DNA from: Leisingera methylohalidivorans DSM 14336
GTDB lineage: Bacteria; Pseudomonadota; Alphaproteobacteria; Rhodobacterales; Rhodobacteraceae
Reading direction: 5' to 3'
Assembly (NCBI RefSeq): GCF_000511355.1
Contig: NC_023135.1
Location: 379,462 to 443,461 of the forward strand
DNA length: 64,000 nucleotides
A model generated the notes under the pieces. The model did no database searches and had not been told where the DNA came from. It was given only the letters and a program-made list of their open reading frames with translations. Both the position numbers and the translations under genes were made by a program. Shown here piece by piece: positions 53,178 through 61,551 of the stretch (position 1 is the stretch's first letter; every line of letters starts with the position of its first letter).

Positions 53178-53807
53178 ATGCCTGCAAAGATATTTTCGAT
53201 GGAAGCGCGGGAGGACGGCGGTGCCCGGCTCGCGCTCAAGTACAAGCACGCCGGCCGCAGCGGCATCCAGCGTATTTCCTGCGACCTGCCGCAGGCCGGC
53301 CTTTTACAGCTGGTGCTCTTCGCGGAAGCGCTCAGCCTGCGCAGACGCATCGGGCACCCTGTTGCGTCGGATGTGTTACTTGATGGGCTGGTGATATCCT
53401 ATGACCCGGCGCAACGGGATCTCCATGTCGAGCGGCAGGCCGGCTACTCCAGGCAGACCGCCTGTTTGCCGGTTGCGGAGTTTCACTCCGAAATGGCGGG
53501 CATGACCGACATCTGCATCACCCGGGCCGAGGCGTCAAAGAATGGACCGGCCCTGAAGCGCCTGCTGGCCGATTGCCCGGCGCCGGCAAAGCTCGAAGGG
53601 CTGCTGGGGCAGGACGAAGCTGATCTGGCCATGCACCAGTTGCGGGAAATCGCTCTTTTGCTGCTGGCGCAGGAAGCCTCCACCCGCGGATCCGCGCTTG
53701 CGCGCAAGCTGCGCGGGAAGAAATCACTGGAGCAGGCCGGGGAGGCGGTCAGCGGCCTTGTACTTGAGCTTGCCGCAGAACTCGTTCCAGGTTCTGCCTC
53801 AGCCTGA
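53178..53807 (+). CDS. Hypothetical protein, 209 residues
   Basis: Not recognised. No signal peptide or membrane helix. The first half is beta-rich with KYKHAGRSGIQRISCDLPQAGLLQLVLFAEALSLRRRIGHP; the second half is helical (EADLAMHQLREIALLLLAQEASTRGSALARKLRGKKSLEQAGEAVSGLVLELAAEL). Codon use looks like the neighbours. No good ribosome site is seen before the ATG. The gene stands alone between the tct terminator and the low-GC islet. Confidence 0.6.
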   Translation: MPAKIFSMEAREDGGARLALKYKHAGRSGIQRISCDLPQAGLLQLVLFAEALSLRRRIGHPVASDVLLDGLVISYDPAQRDLHVERQAGYSRQTACLPVAEFHSEMAGMTDICITRAEASKNGPALKRLLADCPAPAKLEGLLGQDEADLAMHQLREIALLLLAQEASTRGSALARKLRGKKSLEQAGEAVSGLVLELAAELVPGSASA

Positions 53808-53849
53808 ACTGGCGGGCGCAGGGCATCAGCTGACCGTGTCCCTGCTATA

Positions 53850-53881
53850 TGAACCGGCATCCAAACATGCATGCCGGTTCA
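53850..53881. repeat. Perfect 11-bp inverted repeat at the edge of the low-GC islet
   Basis: TGAACCGGCAT (53850-53860) and ATGCCGGTTCA (53871-53881) with a ten-base loop. It follows the hypothetical gene and precedes the drop in GC. It could be a terminator without U-run or a recombination site. The remaining bases to 54088 are AT-rich and hold no recognised gene. Confidence 0.55.
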
Positions 53882-54088
53882 CACTCACTGCCAGTCCAAG
53901 CCCGACCAGGTGAACGGCCCCTGTCTCGGAGATCAGCCATTCACGCCAGGCGCGGCGAACTTGTGGCATGAGCCCAGACTAACCGATGCTGCGATGCCTA
54001 CGAACGTCGGCTTTTTTTATCGCTAGAGAATAGCCTCAGAGATTGCCGTCACTCTAGAATTAGACTTATTCGTTGGTAAGTCGTAAGA

Positions 54089-54955
54089 ATGAGGGTTTCA
54101 TTGACCACGTCCGTTTTCATCGCTGTTCTGCTGGCCGCTGGTCTTCATGCAATTTGGAATTCCATGATCAAAGGGAGTGCGGACAAGCATACGACCATGT
54201 TGGCTGTGGTGCTCGGTCATGTGCCTGTTGCAATGTTGATTCTACCTTTCGCACCCAGTGTCGAATTGGTTGCTTTGCCATGGATATTGGGCGGGGTCGC
54301 ATTACACTTCGGCTACCAACTGTTCCTGATTGCAGGGTATCGGGCAGGTGATCTCACACTTGTCTATCCAATTGCGCGCGGGTCGGCTCCCTTGATCGTA
54401 ACAGCCGTTTCAATCGGTTTCTTGGGGGTGTCGTTCACGCGATTAGAACTCACGGGCGTCGCTCTCATTGCGCTTGGCCTTGCAGCGTTGGCAATTGTTC
54501 GTGGTGCTGCCGGAGCGCGTAACCCACGAGCCGTCGTGATGGCGCTTTGCACTGGCCTGTTTATCGCCGCGTATTCATTGCTAGATGGAATTGGGGCACG
54601 GGTCGCCACTACTGCGCTCGGGTTCTGGAGCTGGGCAGCCATCGGCAACGCCATCGCTTTGACTGTGTGGACGGCGCTGATGCGGCCTCGTTCCCTCACC
54701 CGCCTGAGGTCAGACCGCAAGGTCATCGCGTCGGGGCTCATTGGGGGCACTGCGTCATTCATCGCATACGGGCTGGTCATCTGGGCGTTTACGCAAGCGC
54801 CAATTGCGCTTGTCACCGCGCTGCGTGAAACCTCAATAGTTTTTGCAATGCTGATCGGTGTCGGCATCCTTAAGGAGCGTGTGGACCTTGCCAAAGTTGT
54901 TTCAACGATGATCACAATTGCAGGCGCAATTCTGCTACGCGCATCAAAGTCTTAA
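54089..54955 (+). CDS. EamA/DMT-family transporter
   Basis: 288 residues with about ten hydrophobic helices in two EamA halves (1-140 and 148-285). The second half ends ALRETSIVFAMLIGVGILKERVDLAKVVSTMITIAGAILL, the conserved EamA closing pattern. GC content and codon use are lower than in the neighbours, suggesting later arrival. It lies 21 bases before the metallophosphoesterase and is probably co-transcribed. Cargo unknown. Confidence 0.87.
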   Translation: MRVSLTTSVFIAVLLAAGLHAIWNSMIKGSADKHTTMLAVVLGHVPVAMLILPFAPSVELVALPWILGGVALHFGYQLFLIAGYRAGDLTLVYPIARGSAPLIVTAVSIGFLGVSFTRLELTGVALIALGLAALAIVRGAAGARNPRAVVMALCTGLFIAAYSLLDGIGARVATTALGFWSWAAIGNAIALTVWTALMRPRSLTRLRSDRKVIASGLIGGTASFIAYGLVIWAFTQAPIALVTALRETSIVFAMLIGVGILKERVDLAKVVSTMITIAGAILLRASKS

Positions 54956-54976
54956 GAAAACAAAATGGAAACGATA

Positions 54977-55768
54977 ATGACGAAATTGATATGGATGTCG
55001 GACCCTCATTTTGCGGAAGAAGGCGATGTTCTGGGGCATGATCCCCGTGTGAGACTGGATGCGGCGATTGCCCATATCAACCGCAATCACGCTGACGCCG
55101 CAATGTGCATTATTTCAGGCGATATCGTAAATCGTGGGACGCGGGCAGGCTACAAGGGGGTGAAGGGCAAACTCAGTGATCTGGATATTACGTACCTCCC
55201 TATGATCGGCAACCATGACAGCCGGGACCTGTTCCGAGAGATTTTACCACTGCCTGACACCTGTATGGCGGATTTCATTCAATATCAGGTGGCAACGCCC
55301 GATGGCATTTTGCTCTGTCTGGACACGCATAAAGCGGGATCAGATGCTGGAGAGTTTTGTCCGGCACGCGCTGAATGGTTGCGTGAAACACTTATGAACG
55401 CAGGAAATACGCCAATATTTCTTTTCATGCACCATCCTCCAATGGCCCTTGGCTTGCCCATGCAGGACACCGAGAATCTAGAGGACGGAGACGGCTTCCT
55501 CGATCTCATTTCAGACTTTGCCTGCGTCAAATATCTGTGCATTGGACATGTCCATCGACCAATATCAGGAACTGTCCGGGGTATTCCGTTTTCGACCATG
55601 CGCTCCGTTCTATACCAAGCGCCACCGCCGCGCCCTGAATGGACTTGGGAGACATTCAAGCCAAGCAACGAGGCACCAAATATAGGGATAATTCAGCTAG
55701 AAGATTCTGCGGTGAGGATACAGTTTGATCAGTTTTGCGAATACCAACTTGGCGTGACACCAGATTGA
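54977..55768 (+). CDS. Metallophosphoesterase, CpdA/Icc-like phosphodiesterase
   Basis: 263 residues from ATG 54977 (GGAAA six bases upstream); ATG 54965 is the alternative. The five metal-binding blocks are all present: SDPHF, GDIVNRG, GNHDSRD, HHPP and GHVHRP. The family hydrolyses cyclic nucleotides or glycerophosphodiesters in the cytoplasm. Lower GC than the chromosome, like the transporter before it; the pair may be an acquired uptake-and-cleavage module (inference). Confidence 0.88.
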   Translation: MTKLIWMSDPHFAEEGDVLGHDPRVRLDAAIAHINRNHADAAMCIISGDIVNRGTRAGYKGVKGKLSDLDITYLPMIGNHDSRDLFREILPLPDTCMADFIQYQVATPDGILLCLDTHKAGSDAGEFCPARAEWLRETLMNAGNTPIFLFMHHPPMALGLPMQDTENLEDGDGFLDLISDFACVKYLCIGHVHRPISGTVRGIPFSTMRSVLYQAPPPRPEWTWETFKPSNEAPNIGIIQLEDSAVRIQFDQFCEYQLGVTPD

Positions 55769-55913
55769 GAAATCCATAGATCGCGGCTTCGGCTGGTAGC
55801 GCCAAATTCGCCTAATGCGGCTTTTGAGGCAGTCGCAGCGAAAGATAACTTCGTCCGCACTGTGAACCCTCGGGCGTAGTGCAAGGAAGGCCGCTTTCTG
55901 CGCTGTACGCTCG

Positions 55914-55934
55914 GTCAGAGGCAATTTCTCTGAC
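55914..55934 (-). terminator. Hairpin 3' of the tRNA-Ala gene
   Basis: GTCAGAG (55914-55920) and CTCTGAC (55928-55934), loop of seven, about 40 bases beyond the tRNA 3' end. Weak U content on the minus strand. The 205 bases between the phosphoesterase and the tRNA hold no recognised gene. Confidence 0.4.
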
Positions 55935-55973
55935 GAGAAAGGCAGAACTATTTGGTGATTTTCAATGAAGATT

Positions 55974-56049
55974 TGGTGGAGCCTAGGAGGATCGAACTCC
56001 TGACCTCCTGCATGCCATGCAGGCGCTCTCCCAGCTGAGCTAAGGCCCC
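55974..56049 (-). tRNA. tRNA-Ala (anticodon GGC)
   Basis: 76 bases on the minus strand including the encoded CCA. Acceptor stem GGGGCCT pairs with AGGCTCC (one G-U). D arm GCTCAGCTGGGAGAGC. Anticodon stem CCTGC/GCAGG with loop ATGGCAT, giving GGC for alanine. T arm AGGAG-TTCGATC-CTCCT. Its 3' end faces the low-GC islet. Confidence 0.95.
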
Positions 56050-56235
56050 AAACCTGTCCGCTTTCCAGTGTCCGTTCCGTTTCCGGTGCGGTCCGTCTTG
56101 CGGTGTGAGCGTCGTTTAAGGGACGGCGGCGCAGGCTGCAAGCGGAAAATGCGCCGGGTTCCAAACTTTTTTCCCGGCACTGCCGGAGGGCTGCCCGGGG
56201 AAGGCGAAGCGCGTCCCCGGGCGGCTGGAAATACC

Positions 56236-56562
56236 TTAGGAATCGTCCTCTGGGGTCGACATGTCGGCAATCTCTTCCAGCGGGACGTTGTCCTCGTCAT
56301 CGTCATCGTCCAGGACATCATCGCCCAGATCGACATCGACGTCGTCGTCATCTTCCAGAACCGCGTCATCCCCTTCGAGGTTCTCTTTGGCCTTCAGGGT
56401 GGCCGCATCTTCGGAATCGGCTTCGATCATCCGGGTCTTGCCGGTGTCCAGCTCGACGGCCTCGCCCGTGTAGGGGCTGACAACCGGGTTCTTGTTCAGG
56501 TCATAAAAGCGCTTGCCAGTGGTGGGGCAGACGCGCTTTACACCCCATTCTTCCTTGGGCAT
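56236..56562 (-). CDS. FYDLN acid domain protein (TIGR02300 family)
   Basis: 108 residues. Conserved N-terminus EEWGVKRVCPTTGKRFYDLNKNPVVSPYTG, where the FYDLN motif names the family. The C-terminal half is almost pure Asp/Glu (DDDDVDVDLGDDVLDDDDDED). Function is unknown; the family is restricted mainly to alphaproteobacteria. It is divergent from the metalloprotease gene and immediately follows the tRNA-Ala locus. Confidence 0.93.
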   Translation of the reverse strand: MPKEEWGVKRVCPTTGKRFYDLNKNPVVSPYTGEAVELDTGKTRMIEADSEDAATLKAKENLEGDDAVLEDDDDVDVDLGDDVLDDDDDEDNVPLEEIADMSTPEDDS

Positions 56563-56662
56563 GTGGATCCCCTTGATTTACTGGTGAGTCGTATCGACGA
56601 TTCCGGTGCCTTGCCATATGAGGGGGGGACTGTCAAAGCCTTTGCCGGAAAGGGGCGCGCGC

Positions 56663-57349
56663 ATGGCCACACATCACCTGCCCGGAGACCCGCCGGTGCC
56701 GCTGATTTTGCGGCGGTCGGCGCGGGCGCGGCGGATCAGCCTGCGGATCTCTTCGCTGGACGGGCGGGTGACGCTGACACTGCCCAAAAGCCTGCCGGAA
56801 CGGGCCGCACTCGCCTTTGCCGAGGAGAAGGCGGACTGGATCCGGTCGCATCTGGAAAAGCATCCCGAAACGGTGGAGGCGGGGTTCGGCACAGTGCTGC
56901 CGGTCGATGGCCAGAACCGGGTGGTTGAACGCGCGCCGGGGCGGCGCATCCAGCTGGATGCGGGCCGCATTGCGGTGCCGGGGGACAATCCGGGACGGGT
57001 CTTGCAGCGCTATCTGAAGGAGCTGGCGCGCAACCGGCTGGCCGAGGCGTCGGATTTCTATGCCGCCCGGCTGGGCAAGAGCTACAGCCGTCTGACCTTG
57101 CGCGATACCCGGTCGCGCTGGGGGTCCTGCACCGCCGACGGCGGGCTGATGTATTCCTGGCGGCTGATCCTGGCGCCGCCCGCAGTGCTGCGCTATGTCG
57201 CCGCCCATGAGGTGGCGCATCTGCAGGAGATGAACCATTCGGCAGCATTCTGGGCGGTGGTTGAACGCCTTTATGGCCAATACGAGGCGCCGCGGGCCTG
57301 GCTGCGCGAAAACGGCGCCGGCCTGCACCGTTACCGGTTCGGCGAATAG
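56663..57349 (+). CDS. YgjP-like M48-type metalloprotease
   Basis: 228 residues from ATG 56663. N-terminal RSARARRISLRISSLDGRVTLTLPKSLP is typical of the YgjP/DUF45 family; then LTLRDTRSRWGSCTADGGLMYSWRLILAPPAVLRYVAAHEVAHLQEMNHSAAFW with the zinc motif HEVAH. Soluble, probably cytoplasmic. Protease function is inferred from the fold. The longer frame from 56606 is not needed. Confidence 0.9.
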   Translation: MATHHLPGDPPVPLILRRSARARRISLRISSLDGRVTLTLPKSLPERAALAFAEEKADWIRSHLEKHPETVEAGFGTVLPVDGQNRVVERAPGRRIQLDAGRIAVPGDNPGRVLQRYLKELARNRLAEASDFYAARLGKSYSRLTLRDTRSRWGSCTADGGLMYSWRLILAPPAVLRYVAAHEVAHLQEMNHSAAFWAVVERLYGQYEAPRAWLRENGAGLHRYRFGE

Positions 57350-57434
57350 CGGCAAGGCTTTGACCCCGCGGATGAGCGGGCTAAGCTGTTGGCAGGTACC
57401 TGTTTCCAGTTTTCCCGGTTCTTGAGGCTAGCCC

Positions 57435-59267
57435 GTGTCAGACAAACCGCAACGACGCCTTGCCGCCATTTTTGTGCTGGATGTCTCTGGCTTCAGCCGG
57501 CTGATGGCCGAAGATGAGACCGGCACGCTGAACCAGGTTCTGGCGCAGCAGCAAAGCCTGATTGCCCCGGTGATCCGCAGCCATGAGGGCCGGATCATCA
57601 AGCTGATGGGCGACGGGGTGCTGGCGATCTTCCCCAGCGTGATCTCGGCGGTGGAGGCGGCAGCCGGGATCCAGGCCGCCGCCGCCCGCAACCGCCATCT
57701 CCAGCTTCGGATCGGCATCACCCTGGGCGAGGTGCTGATTGCCCAGGGCGATATTTATGGCGATGACGTCAATATCGCGGCCCGGCTGGAGGCTTTGGCA
57801 CCGGTTGGCGGGGTGGCCCTGTCGGCAGAAGCATACGGCCAGGTGCGGGGCCGCATTCCTTATGCGTTCGAGGACCTGGGCCTGCATGAGGTCAAGAACA
57901 TTCCCGCGCCTGTGCAGGTCTATGTGCTCGGCGACGAGCTGACCTCGCTGCCCAGTCTGCACCCGGCCGCCGCACCAGAAAAAGCGGTCGGGGCAGTTTC
58001 GTCACCGCGCCGGCGGGCAGGGCGGCCTGTGTGGCTGGCGCTGGCTGCGTTAACGGTCCTGGCTGCGGCGGGCGGCGGCTGGTGGGCCGCGGGCATGCCG
58101 GGTCTGCAAGGGGCGTGGCAGACGTCCAGCGGGGCTGAGCAGGCGCGGCCGCTGGTTGCCGTGCTGCCTTTCACGGCGGCCTCGGCATCTCCCGAACTGG
58201 CTCAGGCGGTCACCGGCGAGGTGATCCGCGCGCTTGCCGCGGTGCCGGGCCTGGCAGTGGTGGCGCCGGCCAGCAGCGGCGCCGCGGCTGGTCTGCCGCC
58301 GGACCAGGCGGCGAAACTGCTGGGAACAGAGTTCCTGGTCAGCGGCCACCTGCCTGCCGCTCCGTTGCAGGGGATCCGGCTGGACATCCGCAGCCCGTCC
58401 GGGCAGGCAGCCCTGCCGCCCCGCCCGCAATCCAGCCTGTCCGGGCTGGCATCTGCCGTGGCGGCAGATATTCTCAGCTCCTTCAGCCAGCCGGTGCCTG
58501 AGGCCGCGGCGGCGGCAGTACCGGATCAGGCGCTGATGCAGCTGCTGGCAGCCCGCAGTGAACTGGCGGCCGGCCGGCAGCACGAGGCCAGGCTGGCCGT
58601 GGAACAGGCTTTGCAGCTGGTCCCCGGACTGGCAGAGGCAAGGGTGCTGCAGGCTGAGCTTGACCTGGATTTTCTGACCGGCCCGCTGGCCCGCCTGCCG
58701 CAGCGCGCGGCCAAGGCGGCACAGTTGCTCGAAGGGCTGCCAGAAACACCCGGAACCTTGCGCATCCGCGCCCTTGCGGCGCAGTTCGGCGGCGCACCGG
58801 ACACCGCCTTGACCCATGCGCAGGCGTTGAAGCGCTCTTTCCCGAACGATGCAGATGGCCATCTGCTGCGGGCCTGGCTCTTGCAGGCGGAGGGGCAGGG
58901 CGCCGCCGCCGAGGACGCCTATGCCACTGCTTTGCGGCTCAATCCGGTGCCGCCTGCGCTGTACCACAGCCTGCGCGCGTCGATGCTGTTTGATGCCGGG
59001 CAAGTGGGGGCAGCCGTTGACACTGCCGGTGCGGCGCTGGCGCTGGAACCCCGGGCGCAGCTGGCCCAGGCGGTGCTTTGCGCGGGGCTGGCCACGCTGG
59101 GCCGGTTTGACGAAGCCGGCAGCGCCTGCGCGCAGCTGCTGGCCGCAGGGCTGACCCTGGATCAGGCCGCGGGCGCCTTTCCCTACGGTGCCGGCGCCGG
59201 ACCCGGCAGCGCCCGGCAGCGCCTGCGCACCGGGTTCAGCCTGGCAGGGCTGCCTGGCCGCCCGTGA
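57435..59267 (+). CDS. Class III adenylate/guanylate cyclase with C-terminal TPR-like region
   Basis: 610 residues from GTG 57435. Cyclase domain 1-175: metal-binding D16 (LDVSGFSRLM) and D60 (KLMGDGVLAIF), with N113 and R117 of the transition-state site in GDDVNIAARLE; it looks catalytically complete. One membrane helix near 196-216 (PVWLALAALTVLAAAGGGWWAA) places the cyclase inside. The remaining 390 residues hold a segment like the YbbR/TolB-type FlgO fold (VLPFTAASASPELAQAVTGEVIRAL) and TPR-like helices. The stop codon lies inside a tandem repeat. Confidence 0.9.
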   Translation: MSDKPQRRLAAIFVLDVSGFSRLMAEDETGTLNQVLAQQQSLIAPVIRSHEGRIIKLMGDGVLAIFPSVISAVEAAAGIQAAAARNRHLQLRIGITLGEVLIAQGDIYGDDVNIAARLEALAPVGGVALSAEAYGQVRGRIPYAFEDLGLHEVKNIPAPVQVYVLGDELTSLPSLHPAAAPEKAVGAVSSPRRRAGRPVWLALAALTVLAAAGGGWWAAGMPGLQGAWQTSSGAEQARPLVAVLPFTAASASPELAQAVTGEVIRALAAVPGLAVVAPASSGAAAGLPPDQAAKLLGTEFLVSGHLPAAPLQGIRLDIRSPSGQAALPPRPQSSLSGLASAVAADILSSFSQPVPEAAAAAVPDQALMQLLAARSELAAGRQHEARLAVEQALQLVPGLAEARVLQAELDLDFLTGPLARLPQRAAKAAQLLEGLPETPGTLRIRALAAQFGGAPDTALTHAQALKRSFPNDADGHLLRAWLLQAEGQGAAAEDAYATALRLNPVPPALYHSLRASMLFDAGQVGAAVDTAGAALALEPRAQLAQAVLCAGLATLGRFDEAGSACAQLLAAGLTLDQAAGAFPYGAGAGPGSARQRLRTGFSLAGLPGRP

Positions 59268-59330
59268 CCTGCTGCCCCGGACCTGCGGCCCGTGACCTGC
59301 TGCCCCGGACCTGCGGCCCGTGATCTGCGG
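59261..59330 (+). repeat. 28-base tandem repeat spanning the cyclase stop codon
   Basis: Two exact 28-base units (59261-59288 and 59289-59316) and a shortened third copy (59317-59330). Each full unit begins CCCGTGACCTGCTGCCCCGG, so the stop TGA is part of the unit. Slipped-strand expansion is the likely origin. Confidence 0.85.
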
Positions 59331-59346
59331 CCCGTTTCCGCTGGCC

Positions 59347-59398
59347 GTGATCACACGCGCGGATCTATCCGCTTGACCGCGGCGCAATTTGTGATCAC
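59347..59398. promoter_or_regulatory. Two GTGATCAC palindromes before the GntR gene
   Basis: Exact copies at 59347-59354 and 59391-59398, 44 bases centre to centre (about four helical turns). The second ends 8 bases before the GntR start codon. The layout fits autoregulation by a GntR dimer with DNA looping. Confidence 0.65.
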
Positions 59399-59406
59399 TT
59401 GAGGGG

Positions 59407-60060
59407 ATGAACCTGACTGCCCGCTCTCCCCAGGACGCTGCCGCCCCGGCCCACGACCGCGTTTACCGCGCTTTGCGGACCCGTATCATGCATGGTGAAA
59501 TCACCCCCGGCGCAGCGCTGACGCTGCGCGGCATCGGCCGCGAATTCGGCGTCTCGATGACCCCCGCGCGCGAGGCTGTCCGGCGGCTGGCCGCCGAGGG
59601 CGCGCTGTTTCTGTCCTCTTCGGGGCGGGTGTCGACGACGGAGCTTACCAACGAGCGGATCGAAGAGCTGGCCGCCCTGCGCGCACTCCTGGAGGTGGAA
59701 CTGTCCAGCCGCGCCTTGCCGCGCGCGCATATGGCCCTGATCGACCGGCTGCAGATGATCAACGGGACGGTGGCCGAGATGGTCACCAAACGCGACGCGG
59801 TCGGCTATATCCGCACCAATCTGGAATTCCACCGCACCCTGTATCTGCGCGCCCAGGCGCCGGCCATGCTGGCGATGGCCGAGACCGTCTGGCTGCAGCT
59901 GGGCCCCACCATGCGGGCGCTTTACGGCCGGCTGCGCCGCACCGATCCGCCGCAGAACCACCGCCTGATCATCGCGGCGCTGAAGGCTGGGGACGAACCG
60001 GGCTTGCGTCTGGCGGTGCGCTCGGATGTGACCCAAGGCCTGCGGCTTCTGGCCGGGTAA
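59407..60060 (+). CDS. GntR family regulator, FadR/FCD subfamily
   Basis: 217 residues. N-terminal winged helix: DRVYRALRTRIMHGEITPGAALTLRGIGREFGVSMTPAREAVRRLAAEGAL. The all-helical FCD ligand domain follows, with NLEFHRTLYLRAQAPAMLAM and QNHRLIIAALKAGDEPG carrying the metal/ligand His pattern. GAGGGG abuts the ATG with almost no spacer, so translation may be weak. No obvious target gene is adjacent; the effector is probably an organic acid. Confidence 0.9.
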   Translation: MNLTARSPQDAAAPAHDRVYRALRTRIMHGEITPGAALTLRGIGREFGVSMTPAREAVRRLAAEGALFLSSSGRVSTTELTNERIEELAALRALLEVELSSRALPRAHMALIDRLQMINGTVAEMVTKRDAVGYIRTNLEFHRTLYLRAQAPAMLAMAETVWLQLGPTMRALYGRLRRTDPPQNHRLIIAALKAGDEPGLRLAVRSDVTQGLRLLAG

Positions 60061-60144
60061 ACCCGCACAGCGGACCCGGCCGCCATAAGCGGCAGCGGCG
60101 AGGCTCCCGCCTGTTCCGGTCAATTTTCAGAATTGCCCTCACAG

Positions 60145-60184
60145 TTGGGCGTGGCCCGGCGCCTTGGCGCCGGGCCACGCCCAA
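60145..60184. repeat. Perfect 19-bp hairpin repeat (TTGGGCGTGGC family)
   Basis: TTGGGCGTGGCCCGGCGCC (60145-60163), loop TT, and its exact complement (60166-60184). Same core as 36335-36373. It lies in the convergent gap between the GntR gene and the gene at 60271. Confidence 0.82.
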
Positions 60185-60270
60185 GGCCGCCAGCGCCGGT
60201 GGCGCCAGCCGGCGATGGGCGGGCGCGGGAGGGGTCCGCTGCCTGCGCTCTTAAGGTTCAGCGCGCCTGG

Positions 60271-61035
60271 TCAGGCTTCGCTGCCGGTGTAATAGGGCGA
60301 ATTCATTGCCTTGCTGGCCGCCTCGGTGGCCGAGGCATCAAAGACCCTTGTGTAAAAGGCGCAGCCCAGTTCTGCCGCAGTTTCCGGGAACAGGTTCAGC
60401 GCAAAATCCAGTGCATTGTCCAGGCTGTCAAAGGCGTCGAACCCGCCCAGAGTCTGGGTCTGCAGTCCGCTTAGCCAAACCTTGTTCTGCAGCCCCGGCA
60501 GCGTTTTCAGCGCCGCGTTGCGCGCTTTCCAGGGGGCCTCTTCAAACGGCACCGCCAGTTGCAGTTCGGTGTACACAAACGCACCCGGCGCCGCAGCCCC
60601 GCTGTTGTAATACACCGCACCCATATCGCGGCTGGCCGCGGCGGTAGCTTCGGCGTCAAATACCCGCGTGTTGTGCGCCACGCCAAAGCTGCGCGGCTCG
60701 CCCGGGAAATAGCCGGTCACAAATTTGCGGGCATTCTCAATACTGTCAAAGGCATAAAAGCCGCCGATTGAGTTGTTGCCGTGGCCGGACAGCCAGGTCT
60801 TGTTCAAAAAGCCCGGCTGCTTCCGGATCGCGGCGTTGATCTCCTGCAGCGGCACCTGGTCGAACGGCACAGAGATGGCAACTTCGGTATAGACAAAGGC
60901 TTTCGGGGTCATGGCAGTTTCCTGTGTTTTGGCAAGGGAAGGCAGCAGCAGCGCCCCGGCAGAGGCCGCCAGCAGTTGGCGGCGGGACATCCGGGAAGGT
61001 GCGCGGGAACCCGCGCGGGGTCGGTTCAGTGTCAT
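60271..61035 (-). CDS. Tat-exported protein with duplicated YdhR-like domain
   Basis: 254 residues from ATG 61035 (GGAG upstream). Twin-arginine signal SRRQLLAASAGALLLPSLA in the first 36 residues. Then two copies of one roughly 95-residue unit: AFVYTEVAISVPFDQVPLQ...GGFYAFDSIENARKFV...TRVFDAEATAAASRDM (46-140) and AFVYTELQLAVPFEEAPWK...GGFDAFDSLDNALDFA...TRVFDASATEAASKAM (about 151-247). The unit resembles YdhR-type dimeric alpha/beta-barrel putative monooxygenases; the tandem copy would make a monomeric pair. A folded, periplasmic protein is implied. Divergent from and probably controlled by HxlR. Confidence 0.82.
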   Translation of the reverse strand: MTLNRPRAGSRAPSRMSRRQLLAASAGALLLPSLAKTQETAMTPKAFVYTEVAISVPFDQVPLQEINAAIRKQPGFLNKTWLSGHGNNSIGGFYAFDSIENARKFVTGYFPGEPRSFGVAHNTRVFDAEATAAASRDMGAVYYNSGAAAPGAFVYTELQLAVPFEEAPWKARNAALKTLPGLQNKVWLSGLQTQTLGGFDAFDSLDNALDFALNLFPETAAELGCAFYTRVFDASATEAASKAMNSPYYTGSEA

Positions 61036-61054
61036 GTTGGCTCCGGTTTAATAG

Positions 61055-61106
61055 CTTGCATTTTGCAAGTGTTTTGAAGTTTCCATGTAAGCTTGCATTT
61101 TGCAAG
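61055..61106. promoter_or_regulatory. Two identical 15-base palindromic operators for HxlR
   Basis: CTTGCATTTTGCAAG occurs at 61055-61069 and 61092-61106 (arms CTTGCA/TGCAAG around TTT), 37 bases apart. They fill the 92-base gap between the divergent YdhR-like and HxlR genes. Confidence 0.85.
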
Positions 61107-61127
61107 TGAAAAAATTATCAAGAGTGC

Positions 61128-61541
61128 ATGACTGAAAAGCACAGCAAATATGAGTCCGGTTGCCCGGTGGCCTATGCCCTTGATATCTTCGGCGACCGCT
61201 GGAGCCTTCTGGTGATCCGCGACATGGCCGTCAAAGGCGCGCGCACCTACGGCGAGCTTCAAAACGGCTGGGAGGGGATCTCGACCAACATCCTGGCGCA
61301 GCGCCTCAAGCAACTGGAGGAGGCCGGGATTCTGAGCAAAAGCAAGGACCCGGAAAACGGCCGCAGCTACATCTACGCACTCACGCAAAAGGGCCGGGAT
61401 CTGGCCCCGGTACTGGCAGATATCGCCCTGTGGAGCGCAAGATACAACAAAGCCGGCCATGCAATGACCGGCTTCAGTGACAAAGTGCAGGCGGACCGGG
61501 ACGGCGTTGTTGCCCGGATCCGCGCAGGCGAGCTGCCTTAA
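61128..61541 (+). CDS. HxlR family transcriptional regulator
   Basis: 137 residues. Hallmark CPVAYALDIFGDRWSLLVIRDM near the start, with the single conserved Cys, then GISTNILAQRLKQLEEAGILSKSKDPENGRSYIYALTQKGRDLAPVL. HxlR proteins bind DNA as winged-helix dimers and many respond to electrophiles or aldehydes through that Cys. It is divergent from the Tat-exported YdhR-like gene across two perfect palindromes. Confidence 0.93.
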   Translation: MTEKHSKYESGCPVAYALDIFGDRWSLLVIRDMAVKGARTYGELQNGWEGISTNILAQRLKQLEEAGILSKSKDPENGRSYIYALTQKGRDLAPVLADIALWSARYNKAGHAMTGFSDKVQADRDGVVARIRAGELP

Positions 61542-61551
61542 GCGCCTGGCG

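Noticed and set aside
53850..55973. Attachment-site duplication of the tRNA-Ala 3' end
   Set aside because: I searched the left border of the islet by eye for the tRNA tail and found no copy, and there is no integrase gene.
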